Shown here one piece after another: positions 44,408 through 55,553 of a stretch of DNA of 64,000 bases. Both the position numbers and the translations under genes were made by a program. The stretch comes from Psilocybe azurescens (Eukaryota; Basidiomycota; Agaricomycetes; Agaricales; Agrocybaceae): assembly GCA_023853785.1 (NCBI GenBank), contig JAJIRX010000157.1, positions 1 through 64,000 on the forward strand, written 5' to 3'. Within the stretch, counting starts at the first letter, position 1. Each line of letters starts with the position of its first letter. The notes beneath the pieces are model-generated. The model did no database searches, was not told the DNA's origin, and worked only from the letters and a program-made list of their open reading frames with translations.

Positions 44408-46449
44408 TCATTTTACGCAGCATGTCCACCCACGAATTTCCTTGGCTTGGGCCATGGTTGTGATCTTCGGCTGCAAAATCGAACGACCCAGGCATATCAA
44501 ATCTATCCTCCTTTTGTGATCTTCCTGCTCCTCGCCAGTAGACTCTGGTTCAGCGTAAACGGTTTCATTGTCCGTGTACAGGCTTGACGTCCTCGTCTTC
44601 AATTCAGACGGTACCTCCTCGTGCAGTGGTGGTTTGACGTCTTCATGATCTTCACGCTTGAGCTGCTGCCTAGGGTGTGGCGTCTGACTTGTATTCTTCG
44701 GGGTAACGGAAGATTCCTTCTCTTCCTCCGGCGCAATAACATGGATAAACTCACTTGACGCGAATTCGCTACTGCTATGATCTGGTAGAGTGGTGTTTTT
44801 CGATGTCGATGTCGAGCCAATTTCATCGTCCGAGACATCATCATCGTTCGTCCACCCGCCGCTGCTCGCTGTTGACTTGGTGCTCACCCGGCTGCCCAGA
44901 CGATGCAGAGCTCGCGCAGATGTAATAGCAGATCGCCAGCGGGCCCGGGGGTCGAAGTGCTCGCGCAATCCAGTAGAAAGGTCGTGCTCGACAGAAGGCT
45001 CGTGCGTGGTCAGCCACTATAACAAGCAGAGAGAGATCAGCCATTTGACAGTAGATGGTAGGTAAAACGACATACAGGATCGACAAGAGCCTGTGCCGCT
45101 GTAGGACGGCTCGTTGAATCGGGGTTCAAAAGAGATCTGATGAACATTTTGGCTGGAGTAGTATTAATCGTGGACATTACGAAGGGGCTGTACCCGAACC
45201 TTCAATTGATACATTTTTCCAATATCGATCATGGAATTCAATTTTTGCAGCGGTCGTTTCTTTAATGAGAACCTTTACGTCATCAGACCTGAACGGTGAA
45301 TATCCACACAGAACGACGTATGTGATGATTCTATATAGGAAAGGGGACGATCAGTTGTTGGCACCAAGACTGCTATGAGGCATAGGTCACGTACCCAATC
45401 GCCCAGATATCAACAGGTTTACCATGACCTTGCTTCAGAAGAACTTCTGGTGCAACGTATCCGAAGCTTCCGGCGAGTGAGTGGAGCTGTTCTTCCGGCG
45501 TGTGAAGATGCTTTGCACTAGAAGAACTCAGTACTTGTTTAAGGTAGCTGATTAATTAGCACTTACATTCCGAAGTCGGCAATAACGATGTCGCTGTTCT
45601 CGTCCTTGGTCCTGTATAGGATATTTTCGGGCCTGTCCAATATGAATAAAAGTCGTTAGATTTGGATGATGATTTACATACTTGAGATCTCGATGGACAA
45701 TGTCATGGTCATGAAGATAGTTGACACCATTGAGAATTGACCTATCCAGACTGATTAGCTCGCACGAAGAGATAGGGATCGCGGGATGAAGCGAACCGGG
45801 TGACCGAGACGGCGTCTTGCTCTGTAAACTTCCCCTTTGCAAAATCCTTTCGAATAACTCTCCGCCGGTAGCGAGTTCGAACGAGAGGTAATATTTGGAT
45901 CTGGTTTCGAACCATTCATAAAATTTGACCTAGTACAATTAATGATATATTTCCCAATTAATGAACAGCTACTCACGATGTTCGGATGGTCCAATCCTTT
46001 CAACACATCCATCTCCCCCCACACACTGGCTTCATTCCCCTTAACCTTCTTCTTTGGGATGATCTTCAGAGCTACGTCCTTCACAATCCCGCTCGGCGTT
46101 CTATCTCCTGGTCCAGGCGAAGACGGTCGCGAACTGCTCTTCTTCGATGAGCTCACCGATAAACTCGATTGTGTGACGGGTTTAATCTCGGCCACTGCCC
46201 CGCGTTCTGCCGTAGCAATCTGGTCAATTGGCACATTCCAAGTAGCTCGCTAATAGTTGATTGGTTTCCGAAGGAGGCAAAAAGAACCTAATCAGATTCC
46301 CAGACGAAATGAAGGCTTCTTAATGATCGGGGACGTACGACAACTTTCCCGAACGTGCCAGTGCCCAGTACTTGATGCATCTCGTAAGACTTCTTCTTGC
46401 CGAAGCTTGGAGGTTGGGGAAGCAGCGATTCAGAGAGGTTTTTCATCAT
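44408..46449 (-). CDS. Calcium/calmodulin-dependent protein kinase-like Ser/Thr kinase
   Basis: The start is [20 protein letters not shown], then the glycine loop LGTGTFGKV and a Ser/Pro-rich insert ([19 protein letters not shown]) before the lysine motif [13 protein letters not shown]. Catalytic blocks are [11 protein letters not shown] (intron inside), [26 protein letters not shown] and LCGYSPF. A basic helix after the kinase domain ([17 protein letters not shown]) fits a calmodulin-binding autoinhibitory segment, and an acidic and Ser-rich tail runs to the stop at 44408. At least six introns of 50-70 nt are needed. This is the layout of fungal CaMK1/2-type kinases, which act in cytosolic calcium signalling. 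An in-frame ATG 186 nt upstream (46635) would add a hydrophobic leader, but the family length favours 46449. Confidence 0.85.
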
Positions 46450-46635
46450 CTTGGAGTAATGGGGTCCGGGTGACGGGCTTTTGGTTGTTTGAACAATGTC
46501 TCTACTGTGGATATTGAGCCTTGATCTTGATATCTCGTGGTGATATGTCGCCTGAGCCGTTTGGATCGTTGCTGCTATACGTCGATGAATGGAAGACAAA
46601 AGCAAGAGGAATGAAGGGAACGCGGTAGGCGTCAT

Positions 46636-48589
46636 GCATTGTCAAGGGGTCTCCCATTCAGGCACGCCTAGCACGTGTTGAGTAGATAAGATAAGATTAG
46701 GCATTACAAAAGATCTCGCTAAGATCAAACAGGATCAAACGAAGGAAACTTGATTCTTGAAAGATGGTTGTTTAAAGCAGATTTGAAGGTTAGACTCTCC
46801 AAGATACTTTTTGAGAACGATTACGACATAGGTATTTATGGCCTGAGTCATGAGCGCTGAGCGCCGCTCGCTGTTCTAGGGTGCTTAAAAAGTCAACCAT
46901 GAAGGTACAAGGGGCGGTCAATAATACTATAAGTAGTAGATGGCTATCGCAGACTGTAATCGAATGGATCTATAGACCACCGCGGCTGCATCCTAACCGC
47001 ATCCACTAAGAGTGCTCAAATCTGTGGTGCATTATTTTTTAGAACACGATCTGCTTCCGAGGGAGACAATAGCACGTACTCAAGGAACCAGTTTGTATCG
47101 GACCCTGCACACCTTGCACCGCGGGACTCACAGATAGACGTCATTGACTTGAGTTTCGCAGCCTATTTTTTTGGTATAACAAATTAGCAAAGGAAGTCTT
47201 GACTAAATGACCAAGGGCTTCATACCCATGTGAGACGACAATACTCGATTGAATCGGTGCCCGTGTTCGAAAAGAAAGACTTGCAAGTGTTGTATATCAT
47301 AGTAATATTATTTCCACCCTGTATAAGGGTCAGCACCGCTTTTCTGGAGAGGAATGAAATGACAAATGACGCACAGCTACCGTGTTTGTTGGACCTAACA
47401 CGACAAGATGATCAGAGTTGAACGGGCGATTAGACTATGCAGCACACGATTTATGACTTACTACTGGATTGGCTGATGAAGAGCAAAGTGTCGTATATGA
47501 CATGACAATCATTTGGAACGATTTCCTTCCTTCCCGACAAGCATTCGATTCTGCCTGATATTCAGACGCTTTGAGATTGAGCATCCCCTCTTGAGTAGAT
47601 ATTAAAATTTCCTACATTCCGGCATCTCTGTACATACGTTGTCGACTACATCATCTCGCTGGGCTATACCTGAGATGAACAAGTGTGTATTGAATATAAC
47701 ACAGTATGAGCTTACCTATCTGCAAGGGGTTGGCTAAAACGTAGAGCGACCAGGACAAAGAGAAAAGGAGAGCTTGAATACGCATCTTTGGGGGAAGATT
47801 GTATGGGGTATCTCAGTGTAGATGCTCTAGAATATATATAACTCGAGTTGTTGATCTCTAGACCCCGGTAACCTGATCTTCAGATACACTCGCTGTCTTC
47901 AATCACAGCTATTTTTAGATCGAGGAGCACTCGAGTTGTAAGCGGAGCATCTATGAATTCACGTCCTGTTAAACCTGAGAACCCGCAGATACATCCTGCA
48001 AATAACACTAGTTCGATGTAGAGACTTTAACTTAATCATAGAAGCGTAAAATAAATTATACTTTAATTCTTCAACCAGCGATGCAAGGTGGTTTGAAGCC
48101 GAAGTGGACGATAGGGAAAACTCGTCTTTATACACAGCTCATTTCCACAACGGAGTTAATTATAGTAGACGGAACTATTTTGAGTTCTGTCCCTTACCAC
48201 ACTGACAGACTCAACGGATGGGCATTGCCATTATCGGTTCATCCAGTCGGGTCAGTGTCCATTCTGGTCTGGTAATCGTCGTGCGATACACAGAATACGA
48301 GGATAATCGCATTCCATTCAGGTGTTATGTCCAATCATGCCCCTTTCGTGACGAAACAACTCCTTTTTCACAATCGTAATGTAGATGGGCGCTCAAAATA
48401 CGAGCGTCATGTACCGGACCTTCCTTGTGAGAAGTTGTACAATTTAGGTAGTTACTGGTTAGATGTCAGATCAAAGTTGGATCAAAGATGCATGGAACCA
48501 GGGTCACGGGTCTGCAATAAACGAGTGCTGATCGCCTTCAAATTGTTGGATCAGTTAATGTAAATTTTATAGAGACGAACGAAAAGGAA
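46636..48589. other. Intergenic, no gene seen
   Basis: About 2 kb between the kinase 5' region and the MITE-like element has only short unrelated frames (for example 47230-47421 and 48081-48275), with no motifs or splice support. Confidence 0.4.
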
Positions 48590-48591
48590 TA

Positions 48592-49028
48592 GGGGGATTC
48601 ACAGTAACCCAACTCGGGTCCAACTTACCTTCCAACTTTGTTTCCAACTTGAACGAAGTTGGAAGCAAAGTTGGAACGCAAATTGGATGATCAAGTTTTG
48701 AAACCCCGACCCCAACTTGACTTCAACTCAACTTCCAACTTCGCATTTTCGAGTCCTTCCACTGAGATTTTAATATATAAAAAATCAGAATAAAATAGTA
48801 TGGACCGGTATATATTTGACTTTGAAAGCAAATCTAAATAAATGGGATACACAGGGACAGAGGAAACCAAATGGTCAAAAAGTTGGAGAGCCAAGTTGGG
48901 ACCGAAGTTTGGTTGCAAATCGTGCTCCGGACCACGATTTGCGTCCCAACTTCGCTCCCAACTTGATCAAAGTTGAAGATCGAGTTGGACAGCAAGTTGG
49001 GACCAAAGTTGCTTACCGTGAATCACCC
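48592..49028. mobile_element. MITE-like non-autonomous DNA transposon, 437 bp, terminal inverted repeats, TA target site
   Basis: The left end reads GGGGGATTCACAGTAACCCAAC. The reverse complement of the right end reads GGGTGATTCACGGTAAGCAAC, so the terminal inverted repeat is about 21 bp or more with a few mismatches. A TA dinucleotide flanks both ends (48590-48591 and 49029-49030), as left by Tc1/mariner-type transposases. The interior is filled with AAGTTGG and its complement CCAACTT, at least a dozen in both orientations, so it can fold back extensively. It has no coding capacity. Movement would need a transposase from elsewhere. Confidence 0.75.
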
Positions 49029-49400
49029 TAATGATAATCTAAAAGTGTACCGTACGTTCAGCGCTGCATCGCTCAAGCATCGTTGTACCTTTTCGATCGC
49101 TGATTAGGTTATCGGACATTGTAATTTAATCGGCACTGCGGCACAGGCGTAAATTTGCAAGTTAGACTGCTTTTGATCAATGTCGACTTCGATAACCATC
49201 TCCCATAAAGTCCCACGTCTTCCAACTCTGGTTTTTGGGGATCAATATTCAATGTCAAGTCTGGGTTTGGCAAATTTCGGCCTCCGAAGTAGCAAAATGA
49301 CCGCCTCTGAATTGCCGCCTTGAACGCATTCTTAATCAGCCCTTTGGTCTGGATTGATAATGACAATGCTGCAACATGGTGTCGAGCTACTGGTTCAACA

Positions 49401-50925
49401 ATGTCAACTGCGTTGAATCACACGTCTGCCATACCTGTCTCGCAGCATATTCTGGTCATCGGCGGTGGGCCTTCTGGGCTCGTCACCCTTCGGAATCTAC
49501 GGGAGCGAGGGAAATTTGACCATGTCGAACTCTATGAAAGGAGAGGAGATGTTGGCGGTGTCTGGTAAGTAATCGGCTTTGTTGGGAATGCCACATAACT
49601 TGATGAAATTCAATAGGTTTTATGATGAGAAATGCGATGCCACTTCATCAAAGAATAAGCCTCATTGGCCAACCCCAGCATATGAAGGGATGATTGGCAA
49701 TGTTCTCCCGGAATTTCTCAGCTTCTCTGGGCACCCATTTCCCGAACCACCTTCAACACCCCATCAACCATTCCCAACTTTAACGGAGACGCATCATTAT
49801 CTTCAAAAGTTTGCCGAACCATTTCTCAAATCTGGGGTGATCAAGCTGAATCGTGAAGTTGTACGGGTTGAAGAACTCTCGGGCAAGGGTGGGTGGAGGG
49901 TCATAACGAGAGATTGGAATGCCGGAGGGAGGGAGGAAGATGAGCTATGGGATGCAGTTGTTGTTGCCGTTGGATGGCATGACAATCCTGTTTGGCCAGA
50001 GACGGAAGGTCTGGAAGAGCTGAGAAACCGAGGCCTTGCCAAACATGCGAAATCGTGGCAAGGTCCCGATGAATATGTCGACAAGGTGTTTAATACATTA
50101 TACGTTCTGTATCCAGTACTGAAGAATGTACAGAAAGCGCTCGTAGTTGGAAATGCCAATTCGTCGAACGACATTGCTGCCCAACTTGCCCCCATATCTA
50201 ACGGCCCAGTTTATCAAAGCATCCGTCGTCCTGCCTTCCCCGGGTTTGTAAGCCTCCCCGACGAACGCATCACAATGGTACCGTCTGTTTCCAAATACAC
50301 TTTGAAGATCTCCCCCGAAGGCGCGAAATTTGACGCATTGCTTTCCGACGGTACCCTCCTCGCTGATCTGGATACGGTACAAGTTGGGAGTGGGTACAAA
50401 GTTCTCCCGAGCTTTATCCACGTCTTTAATGAAGCTGAAAAGATGCTCCTTCGACTCGTCACCAACGACACGAAGCCTCATCGAGTACCCTCCCTTCACC
50501 GTCTCATCCTCTACGCCTTCAATCCATCGTTAGCCTTTGTCGGCGCTCCAATGTCGTACACCCCCTTCACCATAGCCGACGTCGTAAGCACCTGGCTTGC
50601 TCTAGCCTGGTCAGGCGAAACTCCGTATCCAAACACTGTAGACGGAAGGTTGGCTTATGAAAAAGAGAGGATGGCGGCGATTGATAAATGGAGGAATGAA
50701 ATACAGAGTCCTTCCTCCCTGATGGTGTATAATGTGCTGGGACAGGGCGAGCAGGAGTATGCGAAGGCATTGAAGGAAGATATCGTCAAGGCACGACCGG
50801 AACTAGATGCTGTTCTGCCTGAGTGGAGCGATCGTCGAACTGCTTTGAGGGAAGCCATGCATAGGACAAAGTTTGAGGCTTTGAAGTTCGCGAGAGAGCA
50901 TGGGGTCAGTGAAGTCCAGGGCTGA
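49401..50925 (+). CDS. Flavin-containing monooxygenase-like protein, gene 2
   Basis: Exon 1 starts MSTALNHTSAIPVSQ (ATG 49401) and carries ILVIGGGPSGLVTLRNL (FAD site) and VELYERRGDVGGVW. After an intron ending at 49618, a long frame runs to TGA at 50923-50925. It includes WDAVVVAVGWHDNPVWPE, KHAKSWQGPDEYVDK, the second nucleotide site ALVVGNANSSNDIAAQLAP, and PFTIADVVSTWLALAW. By comparison with gene 1, the stop-free 48 nt at 50086-50133 (starting GTGTTT, ending TACAG) are an intron that leaves the frame unchanged; read through, it would insert VFNTLYVLYPVLKNVQ. The predicted role is NADPH- and oxygen-dependent oxygenation of an unknown substrate. The frame is intact throughout. Confidence 0.87.
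50086..50133 (+). other. Stop-free 48-nt intron in FMO gene 2
   Basis: Its boundaries (GTGTTT...TACAG) coincide with the 55-nt intron at 42908-42962 of FMO gene 1, between the codons for K and KALV. Because 48 is a multiple of three and no stop occurs, gene finders can miss it, and retention would add 16 residues just before the NADPH site. Confidence 0.7.
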
Positions 50926-51352
50926 GATGTACTCGCTCATGCGCAATATGGAAATTTGTAATGACATTGATATGGCAAGAGATTCTGTTGTAGTAATTCT
51001 AAGTGTAAGAATATTGGTGGAGAAATACAAGGCGAGAAATACAAGGTAGTGAATGACGTGTCAGAAATACAAGAATTCCTTCGTAACAAGGGAGAGAGGT
51101 TACTAAATAATGGTATAATGATATGGGGATGTGGCATGCTGTCTATGGGAGGGCAGATACAGGTTAGATAGAGCAAATTAGTGCAGAGCAAAGGCCGTAC
51201 TCGAATGCTGGTGAGAGAATGACTGAGAGACTCAGATAGAGTGAATGAGGGTGGGGCGCGCTAACGGGGCTGGCTCCTGTCAGGGAAGAAAATAAACGAA
51301 ACCCAAATATCTGGAGAGGTTGTTCTGGCTTACTTTACAGACAGATTAAGCA

Positions 51353-52042
51353 TCACGCATGTAGATTATAGATAACTCGAGGAGCAGATATCCGCTTGGT
51401 GAATGCTCCAGAGATATCCTCCGTATCCTCCGTTCGGAATAAGCCAACATGCCCAGGGAGGTACAGCGTGTCGAGAATGTCGAGGGCTCCGAGAAGAATG
51501 ATTAGCGCATCCATGTACTGAGAATGGTTCTCGAAAAAGACCAACAGGTCCGACGGGGGGAAGACAAAAAGATGGCACAAATTGTACATCCCAGTGACTG
51601 CAAGAAATGTCGCATGGTTCCTGGTACCATTAACGAGAAGGCTGTCCATTGAGATAGCCATTCGGCTATATGTTGGCGGTCCTGTTAAACCCTGCCCCGG
51701 GAAGAATATCTCGGACTTCTCCCAGTGGGGGATCCCAGGAACAACTCGACGAACTTCCGTGCAGAAAAGAGATAAGGGGCTAGCAGCCTCCACATCGCTG
51801 GCCAGAGAAGGGGTCCAATATACGTCGCATAAGGAGATCGTCAGAACCTCGATGGGAGGCTGCAAGCTTTCCTTGCTCCTTATATCTATTGCTATTAGGT
51901 CTTTGGTGTCGCCATGGTCAGGGTCTCCTTCGAGAAGGACCTCAAACGAGCGTCTGCGTCTCTGGGTTTCGAACATGTGCTCGCCCAAAGGGAGCCAATG
52001 TCTCATGCCACGGGGAATTCCGTATCTTGTCATGATAGACAT
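51353..52042 (-). CDS. Uncharacterised family of about 230 residues, member B (intact, 229 residues)
   Basis: This single-exon gene starts MSIMTRYGIPRGMRHWLP and ends RISAPRVIYNLHA. Family blocks in order are DPDHGDTKDLIAIDI, SLQPPIEVLTISL, LFCTEVRRVVPG, FFPGQGLTGPPTYSRMAISM, NHATFLAVTGMYNL, HSQYMDALIILLGALDIL and TEDTEDISGAFT. No signal peptide, membrane span or known domain is seen; the repeating hydrophobic strands suggest a compact cytosolic fold. It is the only member here with a fully open frame, so it is the reference for the family. It converges on FMO gene 2 with 427 bp between stop codons. A TATAAAA lies 81 bp upstream of the ATG. Function is unknown; leucine-rich F-box-associated proteins are a possible distant relation. 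Confidence 0.65.
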   Translation of the reverse strand: MSIMTRYGIPRGMRHWLPLGEHMFETQRRRRSFEVLLEGDPDHGDTKDLIAIDIRSKESLQPPIEVLTISLCDVYWTPSLASDVEAASPLSLFCTEVRRVVPGIPHWEKSEIFFPGQGLTGPPTYSRMAISMDSLLVNGTRNHATFLAVTGMYNLCHLFVFPPSDLLVFFENHSQYMDALIILLGALDILDTLYLPGHVGLFRTEDTEDISGAFTKRISAPRVIYNLHA

Positions 52043-52122
52043 CGTTTTGGAATAAAATAAGGTAGTGACAGTGGAAGTAGAGGTGATAGAAACTGATTAG
52101 AAAGTCATGGTTTTCGTCCTGC

Positions 52123-52129
52123 TTTTATA
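52123..52129 (-). promoter_or_regulatory. TATA box of family member B
   Basis: TATAAAA on the minus strand, 81 bp upstream of the ATG. Its flanks (CTTTTATAgACTTCAG on the plus strand) match those of member C (CTTTTATAaTCTTCAG). Confidence 0.6.
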
Positions 52130-53531
52130 GACTTCAGTATCGACAATGAGCTCGACATTGTCCCCTGAGGCAATAGGGGCATTTCGGGTCAACTAGAAAT
52201 TTGAGAGCACTACAGGCTACGTTGCCTATTCGGTTCATTGTGGACCACAATCCTCCTAATCGTATTCGTATGTAACACGATCGGAGACTCGGGAATAAAT
52301 CGGATAAAGATTCAGTGCCACAGGCATTCGTCCTGAATAGCATTGTAGCCTATGTACTTAATTAAAACAAATAGAGGAGATTTATGGTGACAATGTGTAA
52401 AGGTGCCTCGTGGAGAACCTTCACTAGTACTACTAAGTACACGGACCCGGTTCATGTTGGTCAGAGCGCTAGATGCAAACGGTCACACATACAATATGTC
52501 CCGATTCGTTCAGCTTAGTGAATTTCTGAGAGCAAAGCGTAGGCAGAAGGCTATGGGTGTACGAAAGCACAAAGAATCTTTGAAAGATCTTACTAAAAGA
52601 TCGTCGGACCCGGGTATAGCGTGACAACTTTGGCCAGCCGTCCGACATTACACCTGAAAACGATAAAGGGCTGGCAAAACATGCATAGATTGGATTTTTT
52701 GTACAAATTTCTCTTATGCAGGTAGGGATGAAGTGTTAATATGAGGAAGATTTTGTTTCAATTAGAAACTTACCCAAGGTTACTGTAACTTAAATACAAG
52801 TATTTATTGCCAAGTATTTCACGTGACTTCAACTTGGCCAAGTCCCCGAATCTAGAGCCGAGAGTCCTGAGGAGTCCCTCGCGTAGCACCTGAACATACA
52901 TATTTTCATTTATGACCGTAGTGCCCACAGTAGTCATAGAAATGCATGTAATGGTCGAATCGGATTCAAATACTAAATATAGATCTTTTGTCCTAATAAA
53001 TATATGCCTTTTTAGGTAAGTAGTTGCCCCTAACTGCATGACTTGGCGTCCATTGTTATTGAAACTTTCCAGTCAAATTGCTCAAAATGTGTTCTGACTT
53101 CTCAAAGTCTATAACGGGCCGGTACCCATAACACTCAGTGACAACTAGTGATAGTCGCAGCCGTTACTCTTGTCATAATTTAATTGGTATCTCAGCGATC
53201 TCTTCTGGCAAGATGGACTCGGACAAAACCGGTGAACGACTTACTGAGTACATTCTTATCGCTTGAGGTCTATTAGCTTTCTAAATAACGAACGTGATGC
53301 ATGGAGCTTTGCTTGTTTCGATAATGACTCCATATGGGGAGTACAATACTTAGATACATCTGTTTTTTTAATCCACCACCAAGCTCTTATGGTCAAGTGG
53401 CATAATGATGGTAAAAATAGTCATAATTTGGCCGATAAATGACGATATGAAGATATGGAATGTAATAGTACATGTGTAAGGCCTGGTACAAGAGATGGCC
53501 TAAGAGAAAGACGGAATTGCTACATCAACGT
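52130..53531. other. Intergenic, no gene seen
   Basis: AT-rich, with only short frames lacking motifs (for example 52403-52624 plus and 52770-53039 minus). It separates family members B and C. Confidence 0.4.
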
Positions 53532-54206
53532 CTAGAGCCTGGCGATGTTTGGCATCGAATTGCCGCGATCAGTGAACGCCGAAAAAATATCATCCCATTC
53601 GTCCTTGTCAAAGATATTTTCAGGAAGATAGAGGTCTTGAAGGGAGTCCAGTGAGCTCAGAATAAGAACTATCTCATCGAAGTATTGTGTCCGCCGTTGG
53701 AAAAAGTGGACATGTCCCATGGTGGTACAACGTACAACGTGCGGAGATGACTTTGCATTCCGTGCACAGTGGCAAAAATGGCTGGATTTCGTGCCTCATT
53801 GAGCACGAGCTGTTCCATCGGCACGGAAACGGAGCTATACGTTGGAGGTCCCGATAAGCATTGTCCTCGGAAATAAACAAGTGATCTCTCCAGACCAAGA
53901 TAACCCTCTTCGGTGAGACGAATCTCAGTGAAAAGGACAGAGCGTGGAGTGGCAGACTCTATACGAGCCGCTAGTCCGGATATCCAAAACGACGTGCGCG
54001 TAGAAATTACCAGCGACTCCACGGGAGGCTGAAGATTCTCCACCCCCTATCTGAAGAGCCACAGCTTCCGCAACATCGCCGTGGTCCGGATGTTGTCCGA
54101 TCCAAAGGCTCAGGGTTCTGCACCTGACGGCGTGTTCCTCCTGGGGGATATAGGACCAAGTCGGCGCTTGAATGCTTCCGAAAGCAGCAGTGATATTAAA
54201 AGACAT
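53532..54206 (-). pseudogene. Uncharacterised family of about 230 residues, member C (two single-base frame breaks)
   Basis: The start MSFNITAAFGSIQAPTWSY is followed by QHPDHGDVAEAVALQIG. A shift in a G-run near 54045 leads to NLQPPVESLVISTRTSF, IESATPRSVLFTEIRL, VYFRGQCLSGPPTYSSVSV and NPAIFATVHGMQSHL. A second shift near 53700, one T short in the transcript, leads to FFQRRTQYFDEIVLILSSL and DEWDDIFSAFTDRG. It is closest to member B in the middle part. Both breaks are single-base changes in homopolymers with conserved sequence on each side, so an intact gene misread in assembly is a real alternative. Confidence 0.6.
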
Positions 54207-54312
54207 GACCGAATGTGGTGGGGGTGATGTAGTGTTAGTGTTGGCTTAGTGGCAATGGTAGTGATGGACTTGATAGTAGAAATTGGTTGCCATTTCTCAT
54301 GTTTTTGCAGGC

Positions 54313-54319
54313 TTTTATA
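54313..54319 (-). promoter_or_regulatory. TATA box of family member C
   Basis: TATAAAA on the minus strand, 107 bp upstream of the ATG, in a flank similar to that of member B. Confidence 0.55.
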
Positions 54320-55553
54320 ATCTTCAGGATCGTCAATGGGCTGCTCTATATTGCTGTACCATTAGCTCAATGGCCCAAATTTCAACGAGCTAAAGTAGAT
54401 CTCAGTACCAGTTGACTATGAGTGCGCACTGCTGCAGTACTGTAGGTGGAATCTGGATTGAGCCAAACCCCAGGGCTGTCAAATGGGGATCTGGGATGTG
54501 CCAGACTGGTGCTCAAGGTGAAGGAGTTAACCTCGAGATCCGATATGGCAAGGCACAGAAGCACTACAGGACATTGTCCAAAACTTCTTTCCGGCAAGAG
54601 AAGCATTTCAAGCAGTAGAGTTTATCCGAAGACGTGCAGACAATAGAAGGAGACAGCGTAAGAGTAAACAGCTTAAGCACAGAAAAGCTTGAGAGGCGGA
54701 AAGGGGCGTGGGATCATCCAAAAGAAAGAAAGAAAAACAAACAAACAAAGGAATCCCTTACTGTGGATGAAAAAGTCATGCAAAAAGTTTTGAGGCAAAT
54801 GCCCACATTTGATCAGGTCTTGGATGAAAGAAAAGAAATATGATCACGAAAAACATGGTTCAACCCAGTTCAAGTATAAAACTGAATTTATAGGGCTTGT
54901 TACAGTGCGTATGTGTCAAAAAGAAGATTTGGCTCAAAAATCGAGGCGGTTGTAGGCTTAGCACCTTCGACCACAACCTTTAAGTCAACACTCCTGGAAT
55001 TTCTAGTGAGAATGGCGAGTTGGATATTGGGTCCGTTTATTGTTTAGAATGACGAAAAATTCTCGTGGCACTACCTCAGAGGTAGAAAGTTGCATCAAAT
55101 CCAAGATTACGTTGCAACTTGCGCATTGCTCGGTGTTTTTGCACAGAAATAAATGAACAGTGTGATTGATAAGTCTTCAATTCATTCTTCAACATCAGAC
55201 CGAGAATAATCGTGATGAGAACCGTATTTGGTCTAATGACGACAAAAGACATGGGCTTTGAATTGAGATCTATCCTGAAAGCCGTTAAGTATTATATTTC
55301 CGGTAGCTATAAACTTCGAAGTAACACATCCTCTTTTGTTCTGGCGAGCAATCCCTGAAATGAAATTTAAAATAGACATGAATGGATTGGCCATTGTTCG
55401 AAGAGGTGCGAAACAGACGGTAGGATGTCGCATACGTTACGATCCCTGTTATCATCCAAAATCAGAACGAAGCAAACGATTGGGGACCGCTGCCTATTGT
55501 AAGGCAGATAGATTACAGTTGTGGGTATGATACATTAGGAATTCCTGACAACA
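54320..55553. other. Intergenic, no gene seen
   Basis: Short frames at 54412-54843 (plus) are lysine- and glutamine-rich without motifs. Nothing in 54850-55553 is convincing. Confidence 0.4.

Noticed and set aside
46450..46635. N-terminal extension of the CaM-kinase-like protein from an upstream ATG
   Set aside because: The added sequence is unlike the family and reads as 5' untranslated DNA. The [10 protein letters not shown] start fits the usual length.
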